A stretch of DNA of 64,000 nt, from the NCBI RefSeq assembly GCF_003992315.1, contig NZ_RQVE01000010.1, positions 1 to 64,000 of the forward strand, read 5' to 3'. Every line of letters starts with the position of its first letter. Position 1 is the stretch's first letter. This document shows positions 43,550-56,318 of the stretch, piece by piece. This DNA comes from Veillonella sp. 3891 (GTDB taxonomy: Bacteria; Bacillota; Negativicutes; Veillonellales; Veillonellaceae). Made by a program: the position numbers and the translations under genes. A model generated the notes under the pieces. The model worked only from the letters and a program-made list of their open reading frames with translations. It did no database searches and was not told the origin of the DNA.

Positions 43550-46500
43550 ATGCAATTATTGCGATTAGAAATGAAAGGATTTAAGTCCTTTGCTGATAAA
43601 ACTGTAGTGTCTTTTTCTCCAGGCATGACTGGGATTGTAGGCCCTAATGGTAGTGGTAAAAGTAATATTACTGATGCGATTCGTTGGGTTTTAGGGGAAT
43701 CAAATGTGCGCCATTTACGTGGACAAAAAGCAGAAGATATTATTTTTTCTGGCACAGAAGCTCGTCGCCCGCACAATACGGCAGAGGTAAACTTAATCTT
43801 TGATAATACTGATGGCACTTTGGGTAAAGAATTGGCTGAAGTAGTTATCACACGCCGTATGTATCGAAATGGTGAAAGTGAGTTCCAAATCAATAAGAGA
43901 AATTGCCGGTTGAAAGATATTCATCTATTATTAGCTGATACGGGCTTAGGCAAAGATTCTATGGCCATCATCGGACAAAATCGTATCGATGCTATCTTGA
44001 ATAGTAAACCAGAAGAACGGCGCTTAATTTTTGAAGATGTGGCAGGTATTTCTCGCTTTAAAATGAATAAAGAAGATGCTATTCGACGCATCAATAGTAC
44101 AGATCGTAATATGGAACGATTAGATGATGTAATGAGTACTCTTGGAGATCAATTAGTAGAATTAGAAGCAAAAGCTAATGTAACACGTGAGTACAATGCA
44201 TTATCACAAGAGAAACGCAGCTATGATGGGGCCATTGCGTTTCATGAGTATAAAACGGCAGATCGTCTATTTACTCGACAAGAGAATGAAAACTTATCCT
44301 ATCTTCGTGAGCAAGAAGAATTAGAATCTACTTTAGATACGATCCAAGAGTCCTATAAGGCTACACAAAATGAATTGCAAGCATTTCGTGAAACTCAACA
44401 AAGTATGGAAGATGAATATGCTACCCTGCAAGGCAAACTAGGAGAGCTCACAGGGCAAATTGAAGTAGCCCGCCTAAAAGAAGCCAATATGGTGGCAGAG
44501 TTAAAAGATGGGGAAGAACAGTTAGTAGCTTGGAAAGAAGAAATTAAGGAGAAAGAGCAACAATACGACCGAGATGTAGAATCCTTGAAAGACCAGGAAA
44601 GCACTCTCACATCCATTGGAGAAGAGGTGAAACAAGCTGAATCTCATCTACAAAGTACCCGAGATGCTCTTAGTCAAGTGAAGGCTAATTTAGATAGTAT
44701 GCGCGTTGCTGAGCAACAGGCTCATGAGCGTCATATCAGTGTGGTGCGAGAGTTGGAAGAAGCTCGTCATCAACTAGCAAGAGCAGAAGAATTAGAGACA
44801 CAAAAGAAAGATGATGCGCAACGCTTACAAGCTACTTTACAAGATTTAGAGCAGTCTATGACACAGGCAAGAGCACAGTTAGAGGCACAGCAACAGGTTG
44901 TCAATGAAGCGCAAGAAGGATTGCAAAGAACCCGTCAATCTTTACAACACTTAGAGGATAGACGTCGACAAAACAATCAGAAATTAGTAGACATACAAAG
45001 AACACTGCAATCTAAAGAAGGCCGATTAGAACTATTACATAGTTGGGAAGAACTACACGAAGGCTATTTGGATGGTACAAAACATGTATTACAAGCAAAA
45101 GAAACGTGGTCTTCTCATATTCGTGGAGCTATCGGGGATGTATTCACTGTGGAAGAGAAATTCTTAGTAGCCATTGAAACAGCCTTAGGTGGAGCTATCC
45201 ATCAGGTGATAACGGATACTGCAAAGATTGCCTCTGAAGCAGTACAATACTTAAAACGCACACAAGGTGGCCGTGTTACGTTCTTACCAATGGATATGGT
45301 AAAGGGAAAACGACTTGATCATAAAGCGTTACAATCTCCTTATGTATTGGGGCTCGGTGTAGACTGTATTCAATTTGACACACAATATACAGGTATATTT
45401 AACCAGCTCTTAGGGCGCACATTGATTGTAGACACATTAGATCACGGATTAGCATTGCAAAAGGAATATCATCAACAATTGCGGATTGTTACCTTAACAG
45501 GAGAGCAATTGCAACCAGGTGGTGCCTTAACGGGCGGTGCCACAAAACGTAAAAAAGTATCTATCTTATCTCGTAAAGAAGAGCAAGACACATTACAACA
45601 AGATATTCGTACATTACGTGACAAAGCACAGGAATTAACACAGTCTTTACAAGAATTAGACAAAGAAATTGAAACTTTGACACAGTCTGGTAAGGATTTA
45701 CGCCAAACCTATGAACAAGAAGAATTGCAGTTACGTAGCTTACAGCAAGAGAAACAACGATCCCAAGGTGAGCAAGCTAACTTAAGTGGAATGGCGCAGA
45801 CCTATGATGAGGAACTACAAAAGACTAAAGAAAAACAAACTACATTAGGGGAGACAATTAAAAAGCTGGCAGGTGAGCTTTCACAGTTGGAAAACCGTGA
45901 AGGGCATCAAGAGCAAGTCACAACCTTAGTGTCTCAAGAGCAAACTTTACAAGAACAAGAGCGTGACCGAAGTGAAACGTTACAAGGAATACGCTTACGC
46001 TGGGAACAATCTCGATTGTTGTTAGAGCAAAGTAAAAAAGAAGTAGCTCAAATTGAACAATATATGAAAGATAAGACAGTAGAGATTGAAAACTTAGATC
46101 ATCGAATTAGCCAATTACGTGAAGATGTCATACGCTTAGGTGGTGGACCTGTTTTAACATTAGAATCAGAAAAACAAGCTATAGAAAAACGAGTCATCAC
46201 CATTGGAGAATCTCGTAAAGGTGGCCAAGACAAAGTACGCACTTGGGAGTTGCAATTAAACCAATTACAAGAAGAACGAAATCAAAAAGAACAGCGACAA
46301 CGAATTGTGCAGAAGAAACTAGTAGACTTACAAGAGGGCTTAACAAAATATCAATTACAAGGCGAACAAGCATTGGAACAATTAGGCGCTTTAGGGTATA
46401 CTAAACAAGAGGCACAGAATATACACTTAGGTGGCTCTGTAAATGAGTGGAAACAACAACAGGTGAACTTGGCAAGACAGATTGAAAGCCTAGGGGCGAT

Positions 46501-47110
46501 CAATCCTAATGCCATTGCAGAATATGAAGAAGCGGAAGAAAAGCTAGCATTCTATCATGCGCAAAAAGAGGATTTGGTGATAGCTAAAGAGCAACTTGAA
46601 GGTGTTATCGCTGAAATTGATGGGGCTATGTCTGAGCAATTGCAAGGAGTTCTTACAGAGATTCGTGAGAAGTTCCAACATGTATTCTCTCAATTGTTTG
46701 GAGGCGGTACAGCGCAGATTGTAGCATCCAATCCAGAATCAATTTTAGAAAGTGGAATTGACTTTTATATCCAACCGCCAGGAAAGAAACGTCAGCAATT
46801 AAGCTTGTTATCTGGTGGGGAACGAGCGTTGACAGTCATTGCATTATTGTTTGCTTTGCTAGATTATCGACCAGCTCCATTCTGTGTACTTGACGAAGTA
46901 GATGCCGCTTTAGATGATGCTAATGTGGAACGATTTAGCCAATATTTGCATAATTTAGGGGATGCCACACAATTTATTGTGGTGACCCATCGGAAACGGA
47001 CTATGGAATCAGCCCATGTCTTACAAGGGGTGACTATGGTGGAACGAGGGGTATCCCGGTTGTTAACCGTGGCCTTTGATGAAGTGAAGGAGGATAGCGA
47101 TTATGGCATT
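43550..47110 (+). CDS. smc: Chromosome segregation protein SMC
   Basis: 1187 residues, full length. Walker A GPNGSGKSN (about 32-40), a long coiled coil, a hinge near residues 510-650 (HIRGAIGDVF to GGATKRKK), a second coil, and C-terminal signature LLSGGERALTVIALLFALLD with Walker B FCVLDEVDAALDDAN. Start 43550 follows AAAGGAA; 16 earlier codons are noncoding. Its end overlaps ftsY by a few bases. With ScpAB (not here) it organises and segregates the chromosome. The stop codon closes at or just before 47113. Confidence 0.95.
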
Positions 47111-48023
47111 TAGTTTTTTTGACCGTGTGAAATCGGGTTTAGAAAAGACAAAAAATAATTTTGTAAAAAAAGTGGAAACTATCGTTATCGGTTATGCTGA
47201 AATCGATGATGATTTTCTCGATGATTTAGAAGCTACCATGTTGACGGGCGACTTAGGTCCTAAAACTACGACGTATTTAATGAAAGAAATTCGTCGTGGC
47301 GTCACAGAAGGGATTATCAATAATACTGGAGAAGTCATGCCTTTCATGGAAGAACGCATTACAGAAATGTTAGGCGCTCAAGAAGAAGTGTTGGAGCTCC
47401 ATAAACCAGAAGTGATCTTGGTTGTAGGTGTCAATGGTGTTGGTAAAACGACGACTATTGCTAAGTTAGCCCATTACTATGCGGAACAAGGCAAAAAAGT
47501 GATTATTGCAGCAGGGGATACATTCCGTGCCGCTGCATCTGAACAATTATCCATTTGGGCAGATCGTGTAGGTGTATCAATTGTCAAACATAAGGAAGGT
47601 GCTGATCCAGCAGCAGTTGTGTTTGATGCCTGTGCATCAGCCATTGCTAAAGAAGCAGACTTAGTCATCGTAGATACAGCAGGTCGTTTGCACACAAAAG
47701 TAAACCTTATGGAAGAGTTGAAAAAAATTGGTCGTGTAGCAGACAAACAAATTCCAGGTGCTCCGCATCAAACCTTATTAGTCTTAGATGGCACTACAGG
47801 TCAAAATGCAGTGAGCCAAGCAAAATTATTTGGTGAAGCAGTACCTGTGACAGGAATTGTAGTGACCAAATTAGATGGTACTGCTAAAGGTGGTGTAGTT
47901 ATCTCTATTAAAGAAGAATTAGGTGTTCCTGTGCGTTGGATTGGCGTAGGTGAGCAAATAGATGATTTGCGTCCTTTCAATGCGAAAGAATTTGCTAATG
48001 CCCTTTTTGACAAGGGAGAATAA
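47103..48023 (+). CDS. ftsY: Signal recognition particle receptor FtsY
   Basis: 306 residues, the short NG form without a long acidic A domain. G1 GVNGVGKTTTIAKLA (about 103-117), DTFRAAASEQL, DTAGRLHTK, TKLDGTAKGG. The GTPase docks ribosome-SRP complexes at the membrane. It overlaps smc, the usual smc-ftsY pairing. Confidence 0.97.
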   Translation: MAFSFFDRVKSGLEKTKNNFVKKVETIVIGYAEIDDDFLDDLEATMLTGDLGPKTTTYLMKEIRRGVTEGIINNTGEVMPFMEERITEMLGAQEEVLELHKPEVILVVGVNGVGKTTTIAKLAHYYAEQGKKVIIAAGDTFRAAASEQLSIWADRVGVSIVKHKEGADPAAVVFDACASAIAKEADLVIVDTAGRLHTKVNLMEELKKIGRVADKQIPGAPHQTLLVLDGTTGQNAVSQAKLFGEAVPVTGIVVTKLDGTAKGGVVISIKEELGVPVRWIGVGEQIDDLRPFNAKEFANALFDKGE

Positions 48024-48427
48024 TGGCCATGACTAGAAAACAATTATATGAATACGTTGTGGACCAAAATGAAATGAATGGCTATGGTATTGATGGGGAC
48101 AGCCTTGAATGCGCCGTAGATATTATGGAATTTGTAGGTGGTGATTTATATCGTCCCCTCACACGATTGCTTTTGAGTAATTGGAAGGAAATTGCTAGCC
48201 GTATTGAAAGTTATACGGATGAGCAATGGAGCTTTGTCCATCGTATCGCTGAGAATATGAAACTATCCTTAGAACATGACCATGGTGATGAAAGGCATCT
48301 TTTATCGGATCATGGGATTGCGATCTCCATCGAAATGCTAGAGGGGGATGACACAGCTACACAAACCTTACAAGGAGATACGCCAATTACAGAAGAAGAA
48401 TTGCGACGTATACGTGGCAAGGGATAG
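48023..48427 (+). CDS. Hypothetical protein after ftsY
   Basis: 134 residues, acidic, no signal peptide or membrane span. It begins MAMTRKQLYEYVVDQNEMNGYG and has repeated DxxS/ExxE-rich helices and a Pro-Ile-Thr-Glu-Glu-Glu end. I do not recognise a family. The start overlaps the ftsY stop by one base, so it is co-translated; ATG 48029 is an equal candidate. Confidence 0.65.
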   Translation: MAMTRKQLYEYVVDQNEMNGYGIDGDSLECAVDIMEFVGGDLYRPLTRLLLSNWKEIASRIESYTDEQWSFVHRIAENMKLSLEHDHGDERHLLSDHGIAISIEMLEGDDTATQTLQGDTPITEEELRRIRGKG

Positions 48428-48534
48428 ATATCTAGCGCCTATTGATAGGGCAATGCTAATAGGGCTTAGTCTGTAGTAAAGGTACTGTAGGGCTCGGATA
48501 TACATACTATTACAATACTATAGTAGACAGTGAG

Positions 48535-48570
48535 AGAAAAGTTGGATCTTAGATTCAGCTTTTCTTTTTG
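48535..48570 (+). terminator. Terminator of the smc-ftsY operon
   Basis: AGAAAAGTTG and CAGCTTTTCT arms followed by TTTTTG. The 398-base gap before uvrB otherwise holds promoter elements only. Confidence 0.75.
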
Positions 48571-48744
48571 TATACTCGATATACGTATTAGTTAAAGTTC
48601 AGAAAATTATAGTAAGAATACTTATGATTATATAAACAATCTAACAGATAGTAGAAAATCAAAACGGATGCTTTCTAATGAGCATAGGTGATTGGTATAT
48701 ATAGTATTTGTATCGAACATACAGTACAATAATATGGACATTCA

Positions 48745-48806
48745 TGGTATAATATAGAAGTTACTAGATATAGAATTGACAGTGAACTTTCACGTTAACA
48801 GATATA
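48745..48806 (+). promoter_or_regulatory. uvrB promoter region
   Basis: Extended -10 TGGTATAAT (48745-48753), and further down TTGACA (48776-48781) with GATATA 19 bases later. The second spacer contains GTGAA-CT-TTCAC (48782-48793), a perfect short palindrome that could be the operator. No Bacillus-type LexA box (CGAAC-N4-GTTCG) was seen; CGAAC at 48714 has no matching half. Confidence 0.45.
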
Positions 48807-48825
48807 GAAGATATAAGGAGGGACT

Positions 48826-50934
48826 ATGAGCGGATTGCATCATTTTCCTGAAGAAGGCATACCCTTTCAAGTAGAGGCGCCGTACTCCCCCATGGGAGAC
48901 CAACCAAAGGCTATCGAGTCCTTGGCGGAAGGCATTGAACGAGGGGAATGGGCACAGGTATTATTAGGTGCTACGGGCACGGGAAAAACATATACTATGG
49001 CAAAGTTCATCGAGGCTGTGCAAAAGCCGACCTTGATTATCGCCCACAATAAAACATTGGCGGCCCAATTGGCTAGCGAGTTCAAGAGCTTTTTTCCTAA
49101 GAACGCAGTGGAATACTTCGTGTCCTATTACGATTATTACCAACCAGAGGCGTACATTGCCTCTACCGATACATATATTGAAAAAGATGCATCCATCAAT
49201 GAAGAAATTGATAAGTTGCGCCACTCGGCGACAATGAACTTATTTGAACGGAAAGATGTTATTATCGTCGCCTCTGTTAGCTGTATTTATGGCTTAGGGG
49301 ACCCAGAGGATTATAGTACCCTCTGTGTATCTCTGCGACAAGGTCAGGAATATAGCCGTGATGACATTCTTCGCAAATTGGTGTCTATCCAATACACTCG
49401 AAACGATATGAACTTTGTGCGTGGTACCTTCCGAGTGCAAGGGGATACGCTAGAGATTTTCCCTGCCGGCACTAGTGAAAGAGCCATTCGGGTAGAAATG
49501 TTCGGCGATGAAATCGATCGCTTAGTGGAAATTGATGTGCTTACAGGGGATGTGATTGTAGAACGGAAACACGTGGCCATCTATCCAGCCTCTCACTATG
49601 TAACGACGAAAGAAAAGTTAGACCTTGCTATCGGTCGTATTGAAACAGAGTTGGCTGAGCGTTTGGCATACTTTAATGAAAACGGTCGTCTATTAGAAGC
49701 ACAACGATTGGAACAACGAACACGATATGACATTGAAATGATGCAGGAAATGGGCTATTGCTCGGGGATTGAAAATTACTCACGCCTGTTGTCTAACCGT
49801 CAACCAGGGGAAGCGCCGATGACCCTCATCGACTACTTCACAGATGATTTCTTGATCATCATTGATGAATCTCATGTTACATTGCCACAAATTCGTGCTA
49901 TGTACAATGGTGACCAAGCACGGAAACATAATTTGATCGATTACGGATTCCGCTTACCGTCGGCGGCAGATAATCGGCCTTTAAAATTTGAAGAGTTTGT
50001 GGAGCGCATTAACCAAATTGTTTACGTATCTGCTACGCCAGGTCCTTATGAAATGGAAGTACAAACTAATGTAGCAGAGCAAATTATCCGACCTACTGGA
50101 TTATTAGATCCTATCATTGAGATTCGCCCTATCAAAGGGCAAATGGATGATTTACTAGGGGAAATTAAAGAGCGGGCGAAGTCGGATGAACGGGTGTTGG
50201 TCACTACGTTGACGAAAAAAATGGCAGAAGATTTAACGAATTATCTGAAAGAGATGGGCATTCGTGTGCGCTATTTACATTCCGATATTGCTACCATTGA
50301 GCGTGCCGACATTATCCGTGATTTACGGGCTGGTGTCTTTGACGTTCTCGTAGGGATTAACTTGTTACGAGAAGGCTTAGACATGCCAGAAGTGTCCTTA
50401 GTGGCTATTCTAGATGCAGATAAGGAAGGTTTCTTGCGCAGTGATACATCCTTGATTCAGACTATAGGCCGTGCAGCTCGTAATGAAAAAGGGAAAGTTA
50501 TTATGTATGCAGACCGCATCACGGGTTCTATGCAACGAGCTATAGATGAAACTGAACGCCGTCGTGCCTTGCAAGAGTCGTACAACACAGAACATGGCAT
50601 CACACCTCGTACTGTGCGCAAAGAAGTGAAAGACTTAATTGAATTGACCAAAGTAGAAGGCGAAGCTGCTGCACCTAAAAAAGGACGCAAGCCTAAAGCA
50701 GATAGTCCTGTGGTCTATGATAGTACTGCACCGACAGAAGTGGTGGCAGAAGCGGTTGAGCCACTTTTACCGAAATCGCAATACGAAACGAAAGAAGAGG
50801 TGTTCAATGCCATTGAAGAGACCACACGCCTCATGAAAGCAGCGGCGAAACAATTAGAATTTGAACGAGCTGCGGAGTTGCGTGATGAATTAGGTCGATT
50901 GCGCCAATTGTGGTCAGATATGAACGAAGAATAG
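48826..50934 (+). CDS. uvrB: Excinuclease ABC subunit B
   Basis: 702 residues. Damage-verifying helicase of nucleotide excision repair. Walker A GATGTGKT (about 47-54), beta-hairpin [24 protein letters not shown], helicase motif QTIGRAARN, a Lys/Pro/Ala/Val-rich linker of about 60 residues near 615-655, then the C-terminal UVR motif (about 660-700) that binds UvrC. AAGGAGGG upstream. First gene of uvrB-uvrA-uvrC. Confidence 0.98.
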   Translation: MSGLHHFPEEGIPFQVEAPYSPMGDQPKAIESLAEGIERGEWAQVLLGATGTGKTYTMAKFIEAVQKPTLIIAHNKTLAAQLASEFKSFFPKNAVEYFVSYYDYYQPEAYIASTDTYIEKDASINEEIDKLRHSATMNLFERKDVIIVASVSCIYGLGDPEDYSTLCVSLRQGQEYSRDDILRKLVSIQYTRNDMNFVRGTFRVQGDTLEIFPAGTSERAIRVEMFGDEIDRLVEIDVLTGDVIVERKHVAIYPASHYVTTKEKLDLAIGRIETELAERLAYFNENGRLLEAQRLEQRTRYDIEMMQEMGYCSGIENYSRLLSNRQPGEAPMTLIDYFTDDFLIIIDESHVTLPQIRAMYNGDQARKHNLIDYGFRLPSAADNRPLKFEEFVERINQIVYVSATPGPYEMEVQTNVAEQIIRPTGLLDPIIEIRPIKGQMDDLLGEIKERAKSDERVLVTTLTKKMAEDLTNYLKEMGIRVRYLHSDIATIERADIIRDLRAGVFDVLVGINLLREGLDMPEVSLVAILDADKEGFLRSDTSLIQTIGRAARNEKGKVIMYADRITGSMQRAIDETERRRALQESYNTEHGITPRTVRKEVKDLIELTKVEGEAAAPKKGRKPKADSPVVYDSTAPTEVVAEAVEPLLPKSQYETKEEVFNAIEETTRLMKAAAKQLEFERAAELRDELGRLRQLWSDMNEE

Positions 50935-50942
50935 GAGATATT

Positions 50943-53807
50943 TTGAAAGATCAATTAATTATAAAAGGAGCCCGTCAGCATAATTTGAAGAACATTGACG
51001 TGGCTCTACCAAGAAATCAATTCATCGTATTAACAGGCTTAAGTGGGTCCGGTAAGTCATCCCTAGCCTTTGATACGATTTATGCAGAAGGACAACGCAG
51101 ATATGTAGAGTCCTTGTCTGCTTATGCTCGTCAGTTCTTAGGGCAAATGGATAAACCTGATGTAGATTACATTGAAGGGCTTTCACCGGCTATATCCATC
51201 GACCAAAAGACAACGAGCCGCAACCCTCGTTCTACGGTGGGAACAGTGACAGAAATTTATGACTATTTGCGATTATTATTTGCCCGTATCGGTCGTGCGT
51301 ACTGCCCTACTTGTGGAGAAGAGATTGCCCAACAGACGATTGAGCAAATTACAGATTTGGTTATGAAATTGCCAGAACGCACTAAAATTATGGTCATGGC
51401 TCCCGTGGTACGAGGTAAAAAAGGGCGCCATGAAAAAGTGTTGGAACAAATTCGTAAAAATGGCTTTGCTCGTGTTCGCATCAATGGAGAGATACATACT
51501 TTTGAGGAAGAAATTTCCTTAGATAAAAATAAAAAACATACCATTGAAATCGTCGTGGACCGTCTTGTTATAAAAGAAGGATTAGAAAGTCGTTTGACGG
51601 ACTCTTTAGAAACGGCTATACATCATGGAGAAGGTTTTGTCATTATCCAAGAGGTAGATGGACCGGCTCACCAATTTAGTGTTCATTTTACATGTCCGAA
51701 TGGACATATTTCTTTGCCGGAAATTGAACCTCGTATGTTTTCTTTTAACAGTCCATTTGGTGCCTGTCCATCCTGTTTGGGTCTAGGTAGCACTATGGAG
51801 GTAGATGAGGATCGAGTGATTCCTGATCCGACCGTATCCTTTGCAGATGGTGCCGTAGCGCCTTTAAGCTCCAATCCGAATGCGTGGTTCATGCGCCAAT
51901 TAGAGGGCTTGTTGAAAGTTCATGGGTATACATTAGATGCTAATTTTTCGGAACTACCTACAGCCTTACAAAAAGAAGTCATGTATGGTAGCACTGAGAA
52001 AGTGACCTTCGATTATGAAAATATGCGTGGTGAGGTCAAAACATTCCACACCGAATATGAAGGCATTTTGCCAATGGTGAAACGTCGTCATGCAGAGGCC
52101 ACTACAGATAGCATGCGAGAAGAGTTTGAATCCTATATGTCTATTAAACCATGTACAGCTTGTAAGGGAGCCCGTTTGAAACCGGAATCCCTTGCCATCC
52201 GTGTAGGGGATAAAAATATAGATGAAGTGACACAGCTAACAATTAGTGAAGCGGTGAACTATTTTGGTAATCTACAGTTGACGGAACGAGAGGCTTTCAT
52301 TGGTGCTCAAATTTTAAAGGAAATCAATGCTCGTTTAGGATTCCTGAATAATGTAGGCTTAGATTATTTGACGATGAATCGTAGTGCTGGTACCTTATCT
52401 GGTGGGGAAGCACAGCGCATTCGGTTGGCTACACAAATTGGTTCGGGCCTCGTTGGGGTTTTATATATTTTAGATGAACCATCTATTGGTCTGCATCAAC
52501 GAGATAATGATCGGTTAATTGAAACACTGAAAGGCTTGCGCGACTTAGGCAATACCTTACTCGTGGTAGAACACGATGAAGATACGATGCTAGCGGCGGA
52601 TTATTTGGTAGATATTGGACCAGCCGCCGGTGAACATGGTGGTCAAATCGTGGCGCAAGGTACAGTGCCAGAGGTAATGGCTGTAAAAGAATCCATTACC
52701 GGTCAATACTTAAGTGGTCAAAAATATATTCCATTACCAAATGAACGAAGAAAACCTACGAAAGCTTGCTTAGAAATCCGTGGTGCTAAAGAGAACAACT
52801 TGAAACAAGTGAATGTGAAGTTCCCTATCGGATTGTTCACTGTTGTGACAGGAGTCAGTGGGTCTGGTAAATCCACACTAATTAATGAGATTTTATATAA
52901 AGGTGTAGCTAATGCACTTTACAGAAGTCATCATAAGGTAGGAGCCCATAAGGAGATTCGCGGTTTAGAGTATGTGGATAAAATTATTAATATAGACCAA
53001 AGTCCCATTGGTCGAACACCACGCTCGAATCCAGCCACCTACACAGGTGTATTCGATGCGATCCGCGAGCTGTATAGCCAAACAAATGAAGCGAAGATCC
53101 GTGGCTATAAAGCGGGGCGATTCAGCTTTAACGTCAAAGGCGGTCGCTGTGAGGCGTGCCGTGGGGATGGTATCATCAAAATTGAAATGCATTTCTTGCC
53201 AGATGTATATGTACCGTGTGAAGTATGTAAAGGAACTCGATATAACCGAGAGACCATGGAAGTGAAATACAAAGGGAAAAGCATTGCCGATGTATTGGAT
53301 ATGGTTGTGGATGAAGCGGTAGACTTCTTTAGTGCGATCCCAAAAATTCACCGTAAATTGGTAACCTTGCAAGAAGTGGGTTTAGGATATATTCGCTTAG
53401 GCCAAGCGGCGACGACTTTATCTGGTGGTGAAGCGCAACGTGTGAAGTTAGCTACTGAACTGGCTCGTCGCAGCACGGGAAAAACCTTATATATCCTAGA
53501 TGAACCGACTACGGGCCTTCATGTGGAAGATATTCGTAAATTGCTAGAGGTGTTGCAAAAACTTACCGATGGTGGGGATACAGTAGTGGTCATCGAGCAT
53601 AATTTAGATGTCATTAAAACGGCGGATCATATTATTGACTTAGGTCCAGAAGGCGGTTTCCGAGGCGGTACCATTGTGGGCACTGGCACCCCTGAGGAGA
53701 TTGCTGCTTTACCTGAAAGTTACACTGGTAAATTCTTAGGCCCCGTGTTAGAGAAAACTAGGAATTATATGGAACAACATCCGTTGCCTACTGAGGACAC
53801 ACCATGA
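50943..53807 (+). CDS. uvrA: Excinuclease ABC subunit A
   Basis: 954 residues. Damage-recognition ATPase. I choose TTG 50943, with AGGAG 5-6 bases upstream, which gives [20 protein letters not shown] as in other UvrA; the frame runs further up into uvrB without a ribosome binding site. Walker A sites GLSGSGKSS and GVSGSGKST, two ABC signatures ([12 protein letters not shown] and [12 protein letters not shown]), and zinc sites CPTCGE..., CPSCLG and CRGDG...CEVC. It overlaps uvrC by 4 bases. Confidence 0.97.
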   Translation: MKDQLIIKGARQHNLKNIDVALPRNQFIVLTGLSGSGKSSLAFDTIYAEGQRRYVESLSAYARQFLGQMDKPDVDYIEGLSPAISIDQKTTSRNPRSTVGTVTEIYDYLRLLFARIGRAYCPTCGEEIAQQTIEQITDLVMKLPERTKIMVMAPVVRGKKGRHEKVLEQIRKNGFARVRINGEIHTFEEEISLDKNKKHTIEIVVDRLVIKEGLESRLTDSLETAIHHGEGFVIIQEVDGPAHQFSVHFTCPNGHISLPEIEPRMFSFNSPFGACPSCLGLGSTMEVDEDRVIPDPTVSFADGAVAPLSSNPNAWFMRQLEGLLKVHGYTLDANFSELPTALQKEVMYGSTEKVTFDYENMRGEVKTFHTEYEGILPMVKRRHAEATTDSMREEFESYMSIKPCTACKGARLKPESLAIRVGDKNIDEVTQLTISEAVNYFGNLQLTEREAFIGAQILKEINARLGFLNNVGLDYLTMNRSAGTLSGGEAQRIRLATQIGSGLVGVLYILDEPSIGLHQRDNDRLIETLKGLRDLGNTLLVVEHDEDTMLAADYLVDIGPAAGEHGGQIVAQGTVPEVMAVKESITGQYLSGQKYIPLPNERRKPTKACLEIRGAKENNLKQVNVKFPIGLFTVVTGVSGSGKSTLINEILYKGVANALYRSHHKVGAHKEIRGLEYVDKIINIDQSPIGRTPRSNPATYTGVFDAIRELYSQTNEAKIRGYKAGRFSFNVKGGRCEACRGDGIIKIEMHFLPDVYVPCEVCKGTRYNRETMEVKYKGKSIADVLDMVVDEAVDFFSAIPKIHRKLVTLQEVGLGYIRLGQAATTLSGGEAQRVKLATELARRSTGKTLYILDEPTTGLHVEDIRKLLEVLQKLTDGGDTVVVIEHNLDVIKTADHIIDLGPEGGFRGGTIVGTGTPEEIAALPESYTGKFLGPVLEKTRNYMEQHPLPTEDTP

Positions 53808-55693
53808 ATCCTATTGATAGACAATTGCAAGCAGAAGAAGTAAACTTTAAGCTATCTCGTCAACAAGACATGATGATGGGGGATGCGGAACAGCAAGCGT
53901 ATATACTTGAAAAGGTCAGTCATCTGCCGACCACGCCTGGAGTATATTTATGGCGTGACAAGTACCAGCGAATCATCTACGTAGGGAAGGCTATCAACCT
54001 GCGCAATCGAGTGAGGTCCTATGTGCAACAAGATGTGAATCGTTCTGTGAAAGTGACCGCCATGATGCGCCGTGCTTGGGATGTGGAAACAATCCAAACG
54101 AAAACGGAAATGGAAGCGCTTATCCTAGAGGCAACATTAATTAAGGAACATCATCCGAAATACAATATTATGCTTCGCGATGACAAGACATATCCTTATG
54201 TGAAAGTCACTGTGCAAGAGGATTTTCCACGCCTCTTTATGACTCGTCGTTTAGAACGAGATGGTGCGAAGTATTTTGGACCTTTCACAGATGTGACAGC
54301 AGTGCACCATGTGCTGCGTATTTTGCGTTCTTACTATCCACTGCGCACTTGTAAAAGTATGAAAGTAGAAAGACCTTGTTTGCAATATCATATGCACTAT
54401 TGTGAAGGGCCTTGTATGAAGTATGTAACGGTAGAATCCTATCGTAAATACATCGATGATATTGTAGCTCTTTTTGAAGGGAAACAAGTTAAGGTCATCC
54501 AAGAGATTACGTCCAAGATGGAGCAAGCTTCAGAAGATTTGGAGTTTGAACTAGCTGCTAAGTATCGTGATGACTTGTTGAGTATCCAAAAAGTACAAGA
54601 AAAGCAGCGCATGGTCACACAGCGAGGTGATATGGATGTACTAGGCATGGCCATCGATGGTCCTATGGCGTGTATTCAACTGTTTTTTATTCGCAGTGGT
54701 AGGCTGTTGGGACGAGAAAATTACTTTGTTCAACATGAAGGGGATGGTCCAGATCTGGTGATGACGGAGTTCATTAAACAGTATTATGGAGGATCTACAT
54801 TCATTCCTAAAGAATTGCTATTGCCCATGGATAGTGTGGACCGTGAACTGTTTAGCGAATGGTTCACCTCTATGAAAGGGCAACAAGTAGAAGTATCTGT
54901 GCCACAACGAGGCTATAAAAAAGACCTCATCAAGATGGCAGAGGAAAATGCGCAGAATTTCTTGGCAGAACGCCGTCGCCAGTGGCAATACACTCTCGAT
55001 AAGTCCGGTGGTGCTGTTAAAAAATTAGCGGAAGTGCTAGACTTACCACGATTGCCAGAGCGCATGGAATGTTACGATATTTCCCATATGCAGGGGGCAG
55101 AAACGGTGGCATCCATGGTCGTCTTTGAAGGTGGAAAGCCAGCGAAACGAGAGTATCGCCGATTCAAGCTGAAAACAGTACAAGGGAAGCCGGATGACTT
55201 TGCCTCTATGGCGGAAATTATGGAACGCCGCTATGGCAATGAAAAAGATTGGCCTATGCCAGATTTGATTATCATCGATGGTGGTAAAGGACAATTAAAT
55301 GCAGCGTTACCAGTCATCCGGGCTATGGGTGTGACCGATGTTCCCGTCATATCTTTGGCAAAACGAATCGAAGAAGTATTCATAGAAGGAGAATCGGAAA
55401 GTATTATTCTGGAACACCATACACCAGAATTACAATTACTACAGCAAATTCGTGATGAAGCGCATCGATTTGCCATCACCTATCATCGTAGATTACGTGG
55501 AAAGCGGAATTTAGAATCTGTTCTAGATCATGTAGAGGGCATAGGGCCGAAACGAAGAAAAGCACTGTATAAGCATTTTGGAAACTTAGATGCCATGCGT
55601 GTAGCGGAGTTACATGAACTGGAGAACGTTGAGGGAATGAACAAAAAAGCGGCGCTTGCTGTGTATGAGTTCTTTCGGCGGAATTTACGCTAG
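53804..55693 (+). CDS. uvrC: Excinuclease ABC subunit C
   Basis: 629 residues. GIY-YIG nuclease ([27 protein letters not shown], about 42-68), UVR motif (about 225-260), RNase H-like nuclease ([26 protein letters not shown], about 425-450, and [15 protein letters not shown]), and helix-hairpin-helix C-terminus ([33 protein letters not shown]). It cuts on both sides of the lesion. The N-terminus is about 25 residues longer than usual from ATG 53804 (ATGA overlap with uvrA); ATG 53869 is an alternative start. Confidence 0.96.
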   Translation: MNPIDRQLQAEEVNFKLSRQQDMMMGDAEQQAYILEKVSHLPTTPGVYLWRDKYQRIIYVGKAINLRNRVRSYVQQDVNRSVKVTAMMRRAWDVETIQTKTEMEALILEATLIKEHHPKYNIMLRDDKTYPYVKVTVQEDFPRLFMTRRLERDGAKYFGPFTDVTAVHHVLRILRSYYPLRTCKSMKVERPCLQYHMHYCEGPCMKYVTVESYRKYIDDIVALFEGKQVKVIQEITSKMEQASEDLEFELAAKYRDDLLSIQKVQEKQRMVTQRGDMDVLGMAIDGPMACIQLFFIRSGRLLGRENYFVQHEGDGPDLVMTEFIKQYYGGSTFIPKELLLPMDSVDRELFSEWFTSMKGQQVEVSVPQRGYKKDLIKMAEENAQNFLAERRRQWQYTLDKSGGAVKKLAEVLDLPRLPERMECYDISHMQGAETVASMVVFEGGKPAKREYRRFKLKTVQGKPDDFASMAEIMERRYGNEKDWPMPDLIIIDGGKGQLNAALPVIRAMGVTDVPVISLAKRIEEVFIEGESESIILEHHTPELQLLQQIRDEAHRFAITYHRRLRGKRNLESVLDHVEGIGPKRRKALYKHFGNLDAMRVAELHELENVEGMNKKAALAVYEFFRRNLR

Positions 55694-55698
55694 GGGAA

Positions 55699-55766
55699 AC
55701 GAGCAACACATTCCTCCACAAACTGATCCTACGGTAGGTTTGCTCCGGAATATGTTGCTCGTTTTT
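55699..55766 (+). terminator. Long hairpin H1, uvrBAC terminator
   Basis: ACGAGCAACA (55699-55708) pairs with TGTTGCTCGT (55753-55762), continuing through ATTCC/GGAAT and inner CAAAC/GTTTG, then a T-run. First of four related hairpins. Confidence 0.8.
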
Positions 55767-56044
55767 TGCATAGATTAATTTTGATGCCTCACAGAAAGAA
55801 CTCATCCACAGGTGGAGCGCCGAGGAGAGAATGGATACTTGTAATTCTATGTAGTTTGTGGCGTTTTGCGTAAATAGTATAAAGAAAAGAGCACGACACA
55901 TTCCTACGCAAACTGATACAGTGGTTAGGTTTGCTTCGGAATATGTCGTGCTCTTCTTGTATTTGTGTCATTTGGGTAATAAAAAATGCCACAAGGGCAC
56001 CATCCTTAATAGGATCTCTAAATAATGGGTTGTTCGTTTCTTGC
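55767..56044. repeat. ~275 bp tandem repeat unit 1
   Basis: Begins GCATAGATTAATTTTGATGC, contains CTCATCCACAGGTGGAGCGC and GAGGAGAGAATGGAT, then hairpin H2 and a tail with GTGTCATTTGGGTAATAAAA. The same order repeats in unit 2. It holds no credible gene. Confidence 0.75.
55887..55955 (+). terminator. Long hairpin H2
   Basis: AAGAGCACGACA pairs with TGTCGTGCTCTT, then ATTCC/GGAAT and GCAAAC/GTTTGC. The outer stem differs from H1, and both arms changed together. Confidence 0.7.
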
Positions 56045-56318
56045 ATAGATTAATTTTTGATGCCTCACGGAAAGAACTCATTCACAGGTGGGGCGCCGAG
56101 GAGAGAATGGATGCTTGTTTCTCTATGAAGTCTGTGGCGTACGGGATTTAAGCTAGCAAAGGGAAGAGCACGGTATACCTCTCACAAACGGTATTTCATA
56201 ATGTTTGTTCGGGGCACACCGTGCTCTTCTTGTGTTTGTGTCATTTGGGTAATAAAAAACGCCACAAGGGCGCCATCCTTAATAGCATACTAAATGATGG
56301 GTTGCTCGTTTCTTCCAT
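56045..56318. repeat. ~275 bp tandem repeat unit 2
   Basis: Same blocks as unit 1: GATTAATTTTTGATGCCTCA, CTCATTCACAGGTGGGGCGC, GAGGAGAGAATGGAT, then hairpin H3 and GTGTCATTTGGGTAATAAAA. A third, partial unit (56319-56485) follows with hairpin H4. Confidence 0.75.
56164..56228 (+). terminator. Long hairpin H3
   Basis: AAGAGCACGGT pairs with ACCGTGCTCTT, inner CACAAAC/GTTTG. Again a different but matched outer stem; the ATTCC/GGAAT middle is altered. Confidence 0.7.

Noticed and set aside
48710-48730. LexA box upstream of uvrB
   Set aside because: CGAAC is present but the second half GTTCG is not at the right distance.
55476-56046. Overlapping minus-strand frames of 85-141 codons after uvrC
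   Set aside because: They run through the repeated hairpins and the uvrC 3' end, lack ribosome binding sites and change with each repeat unit; not coding.
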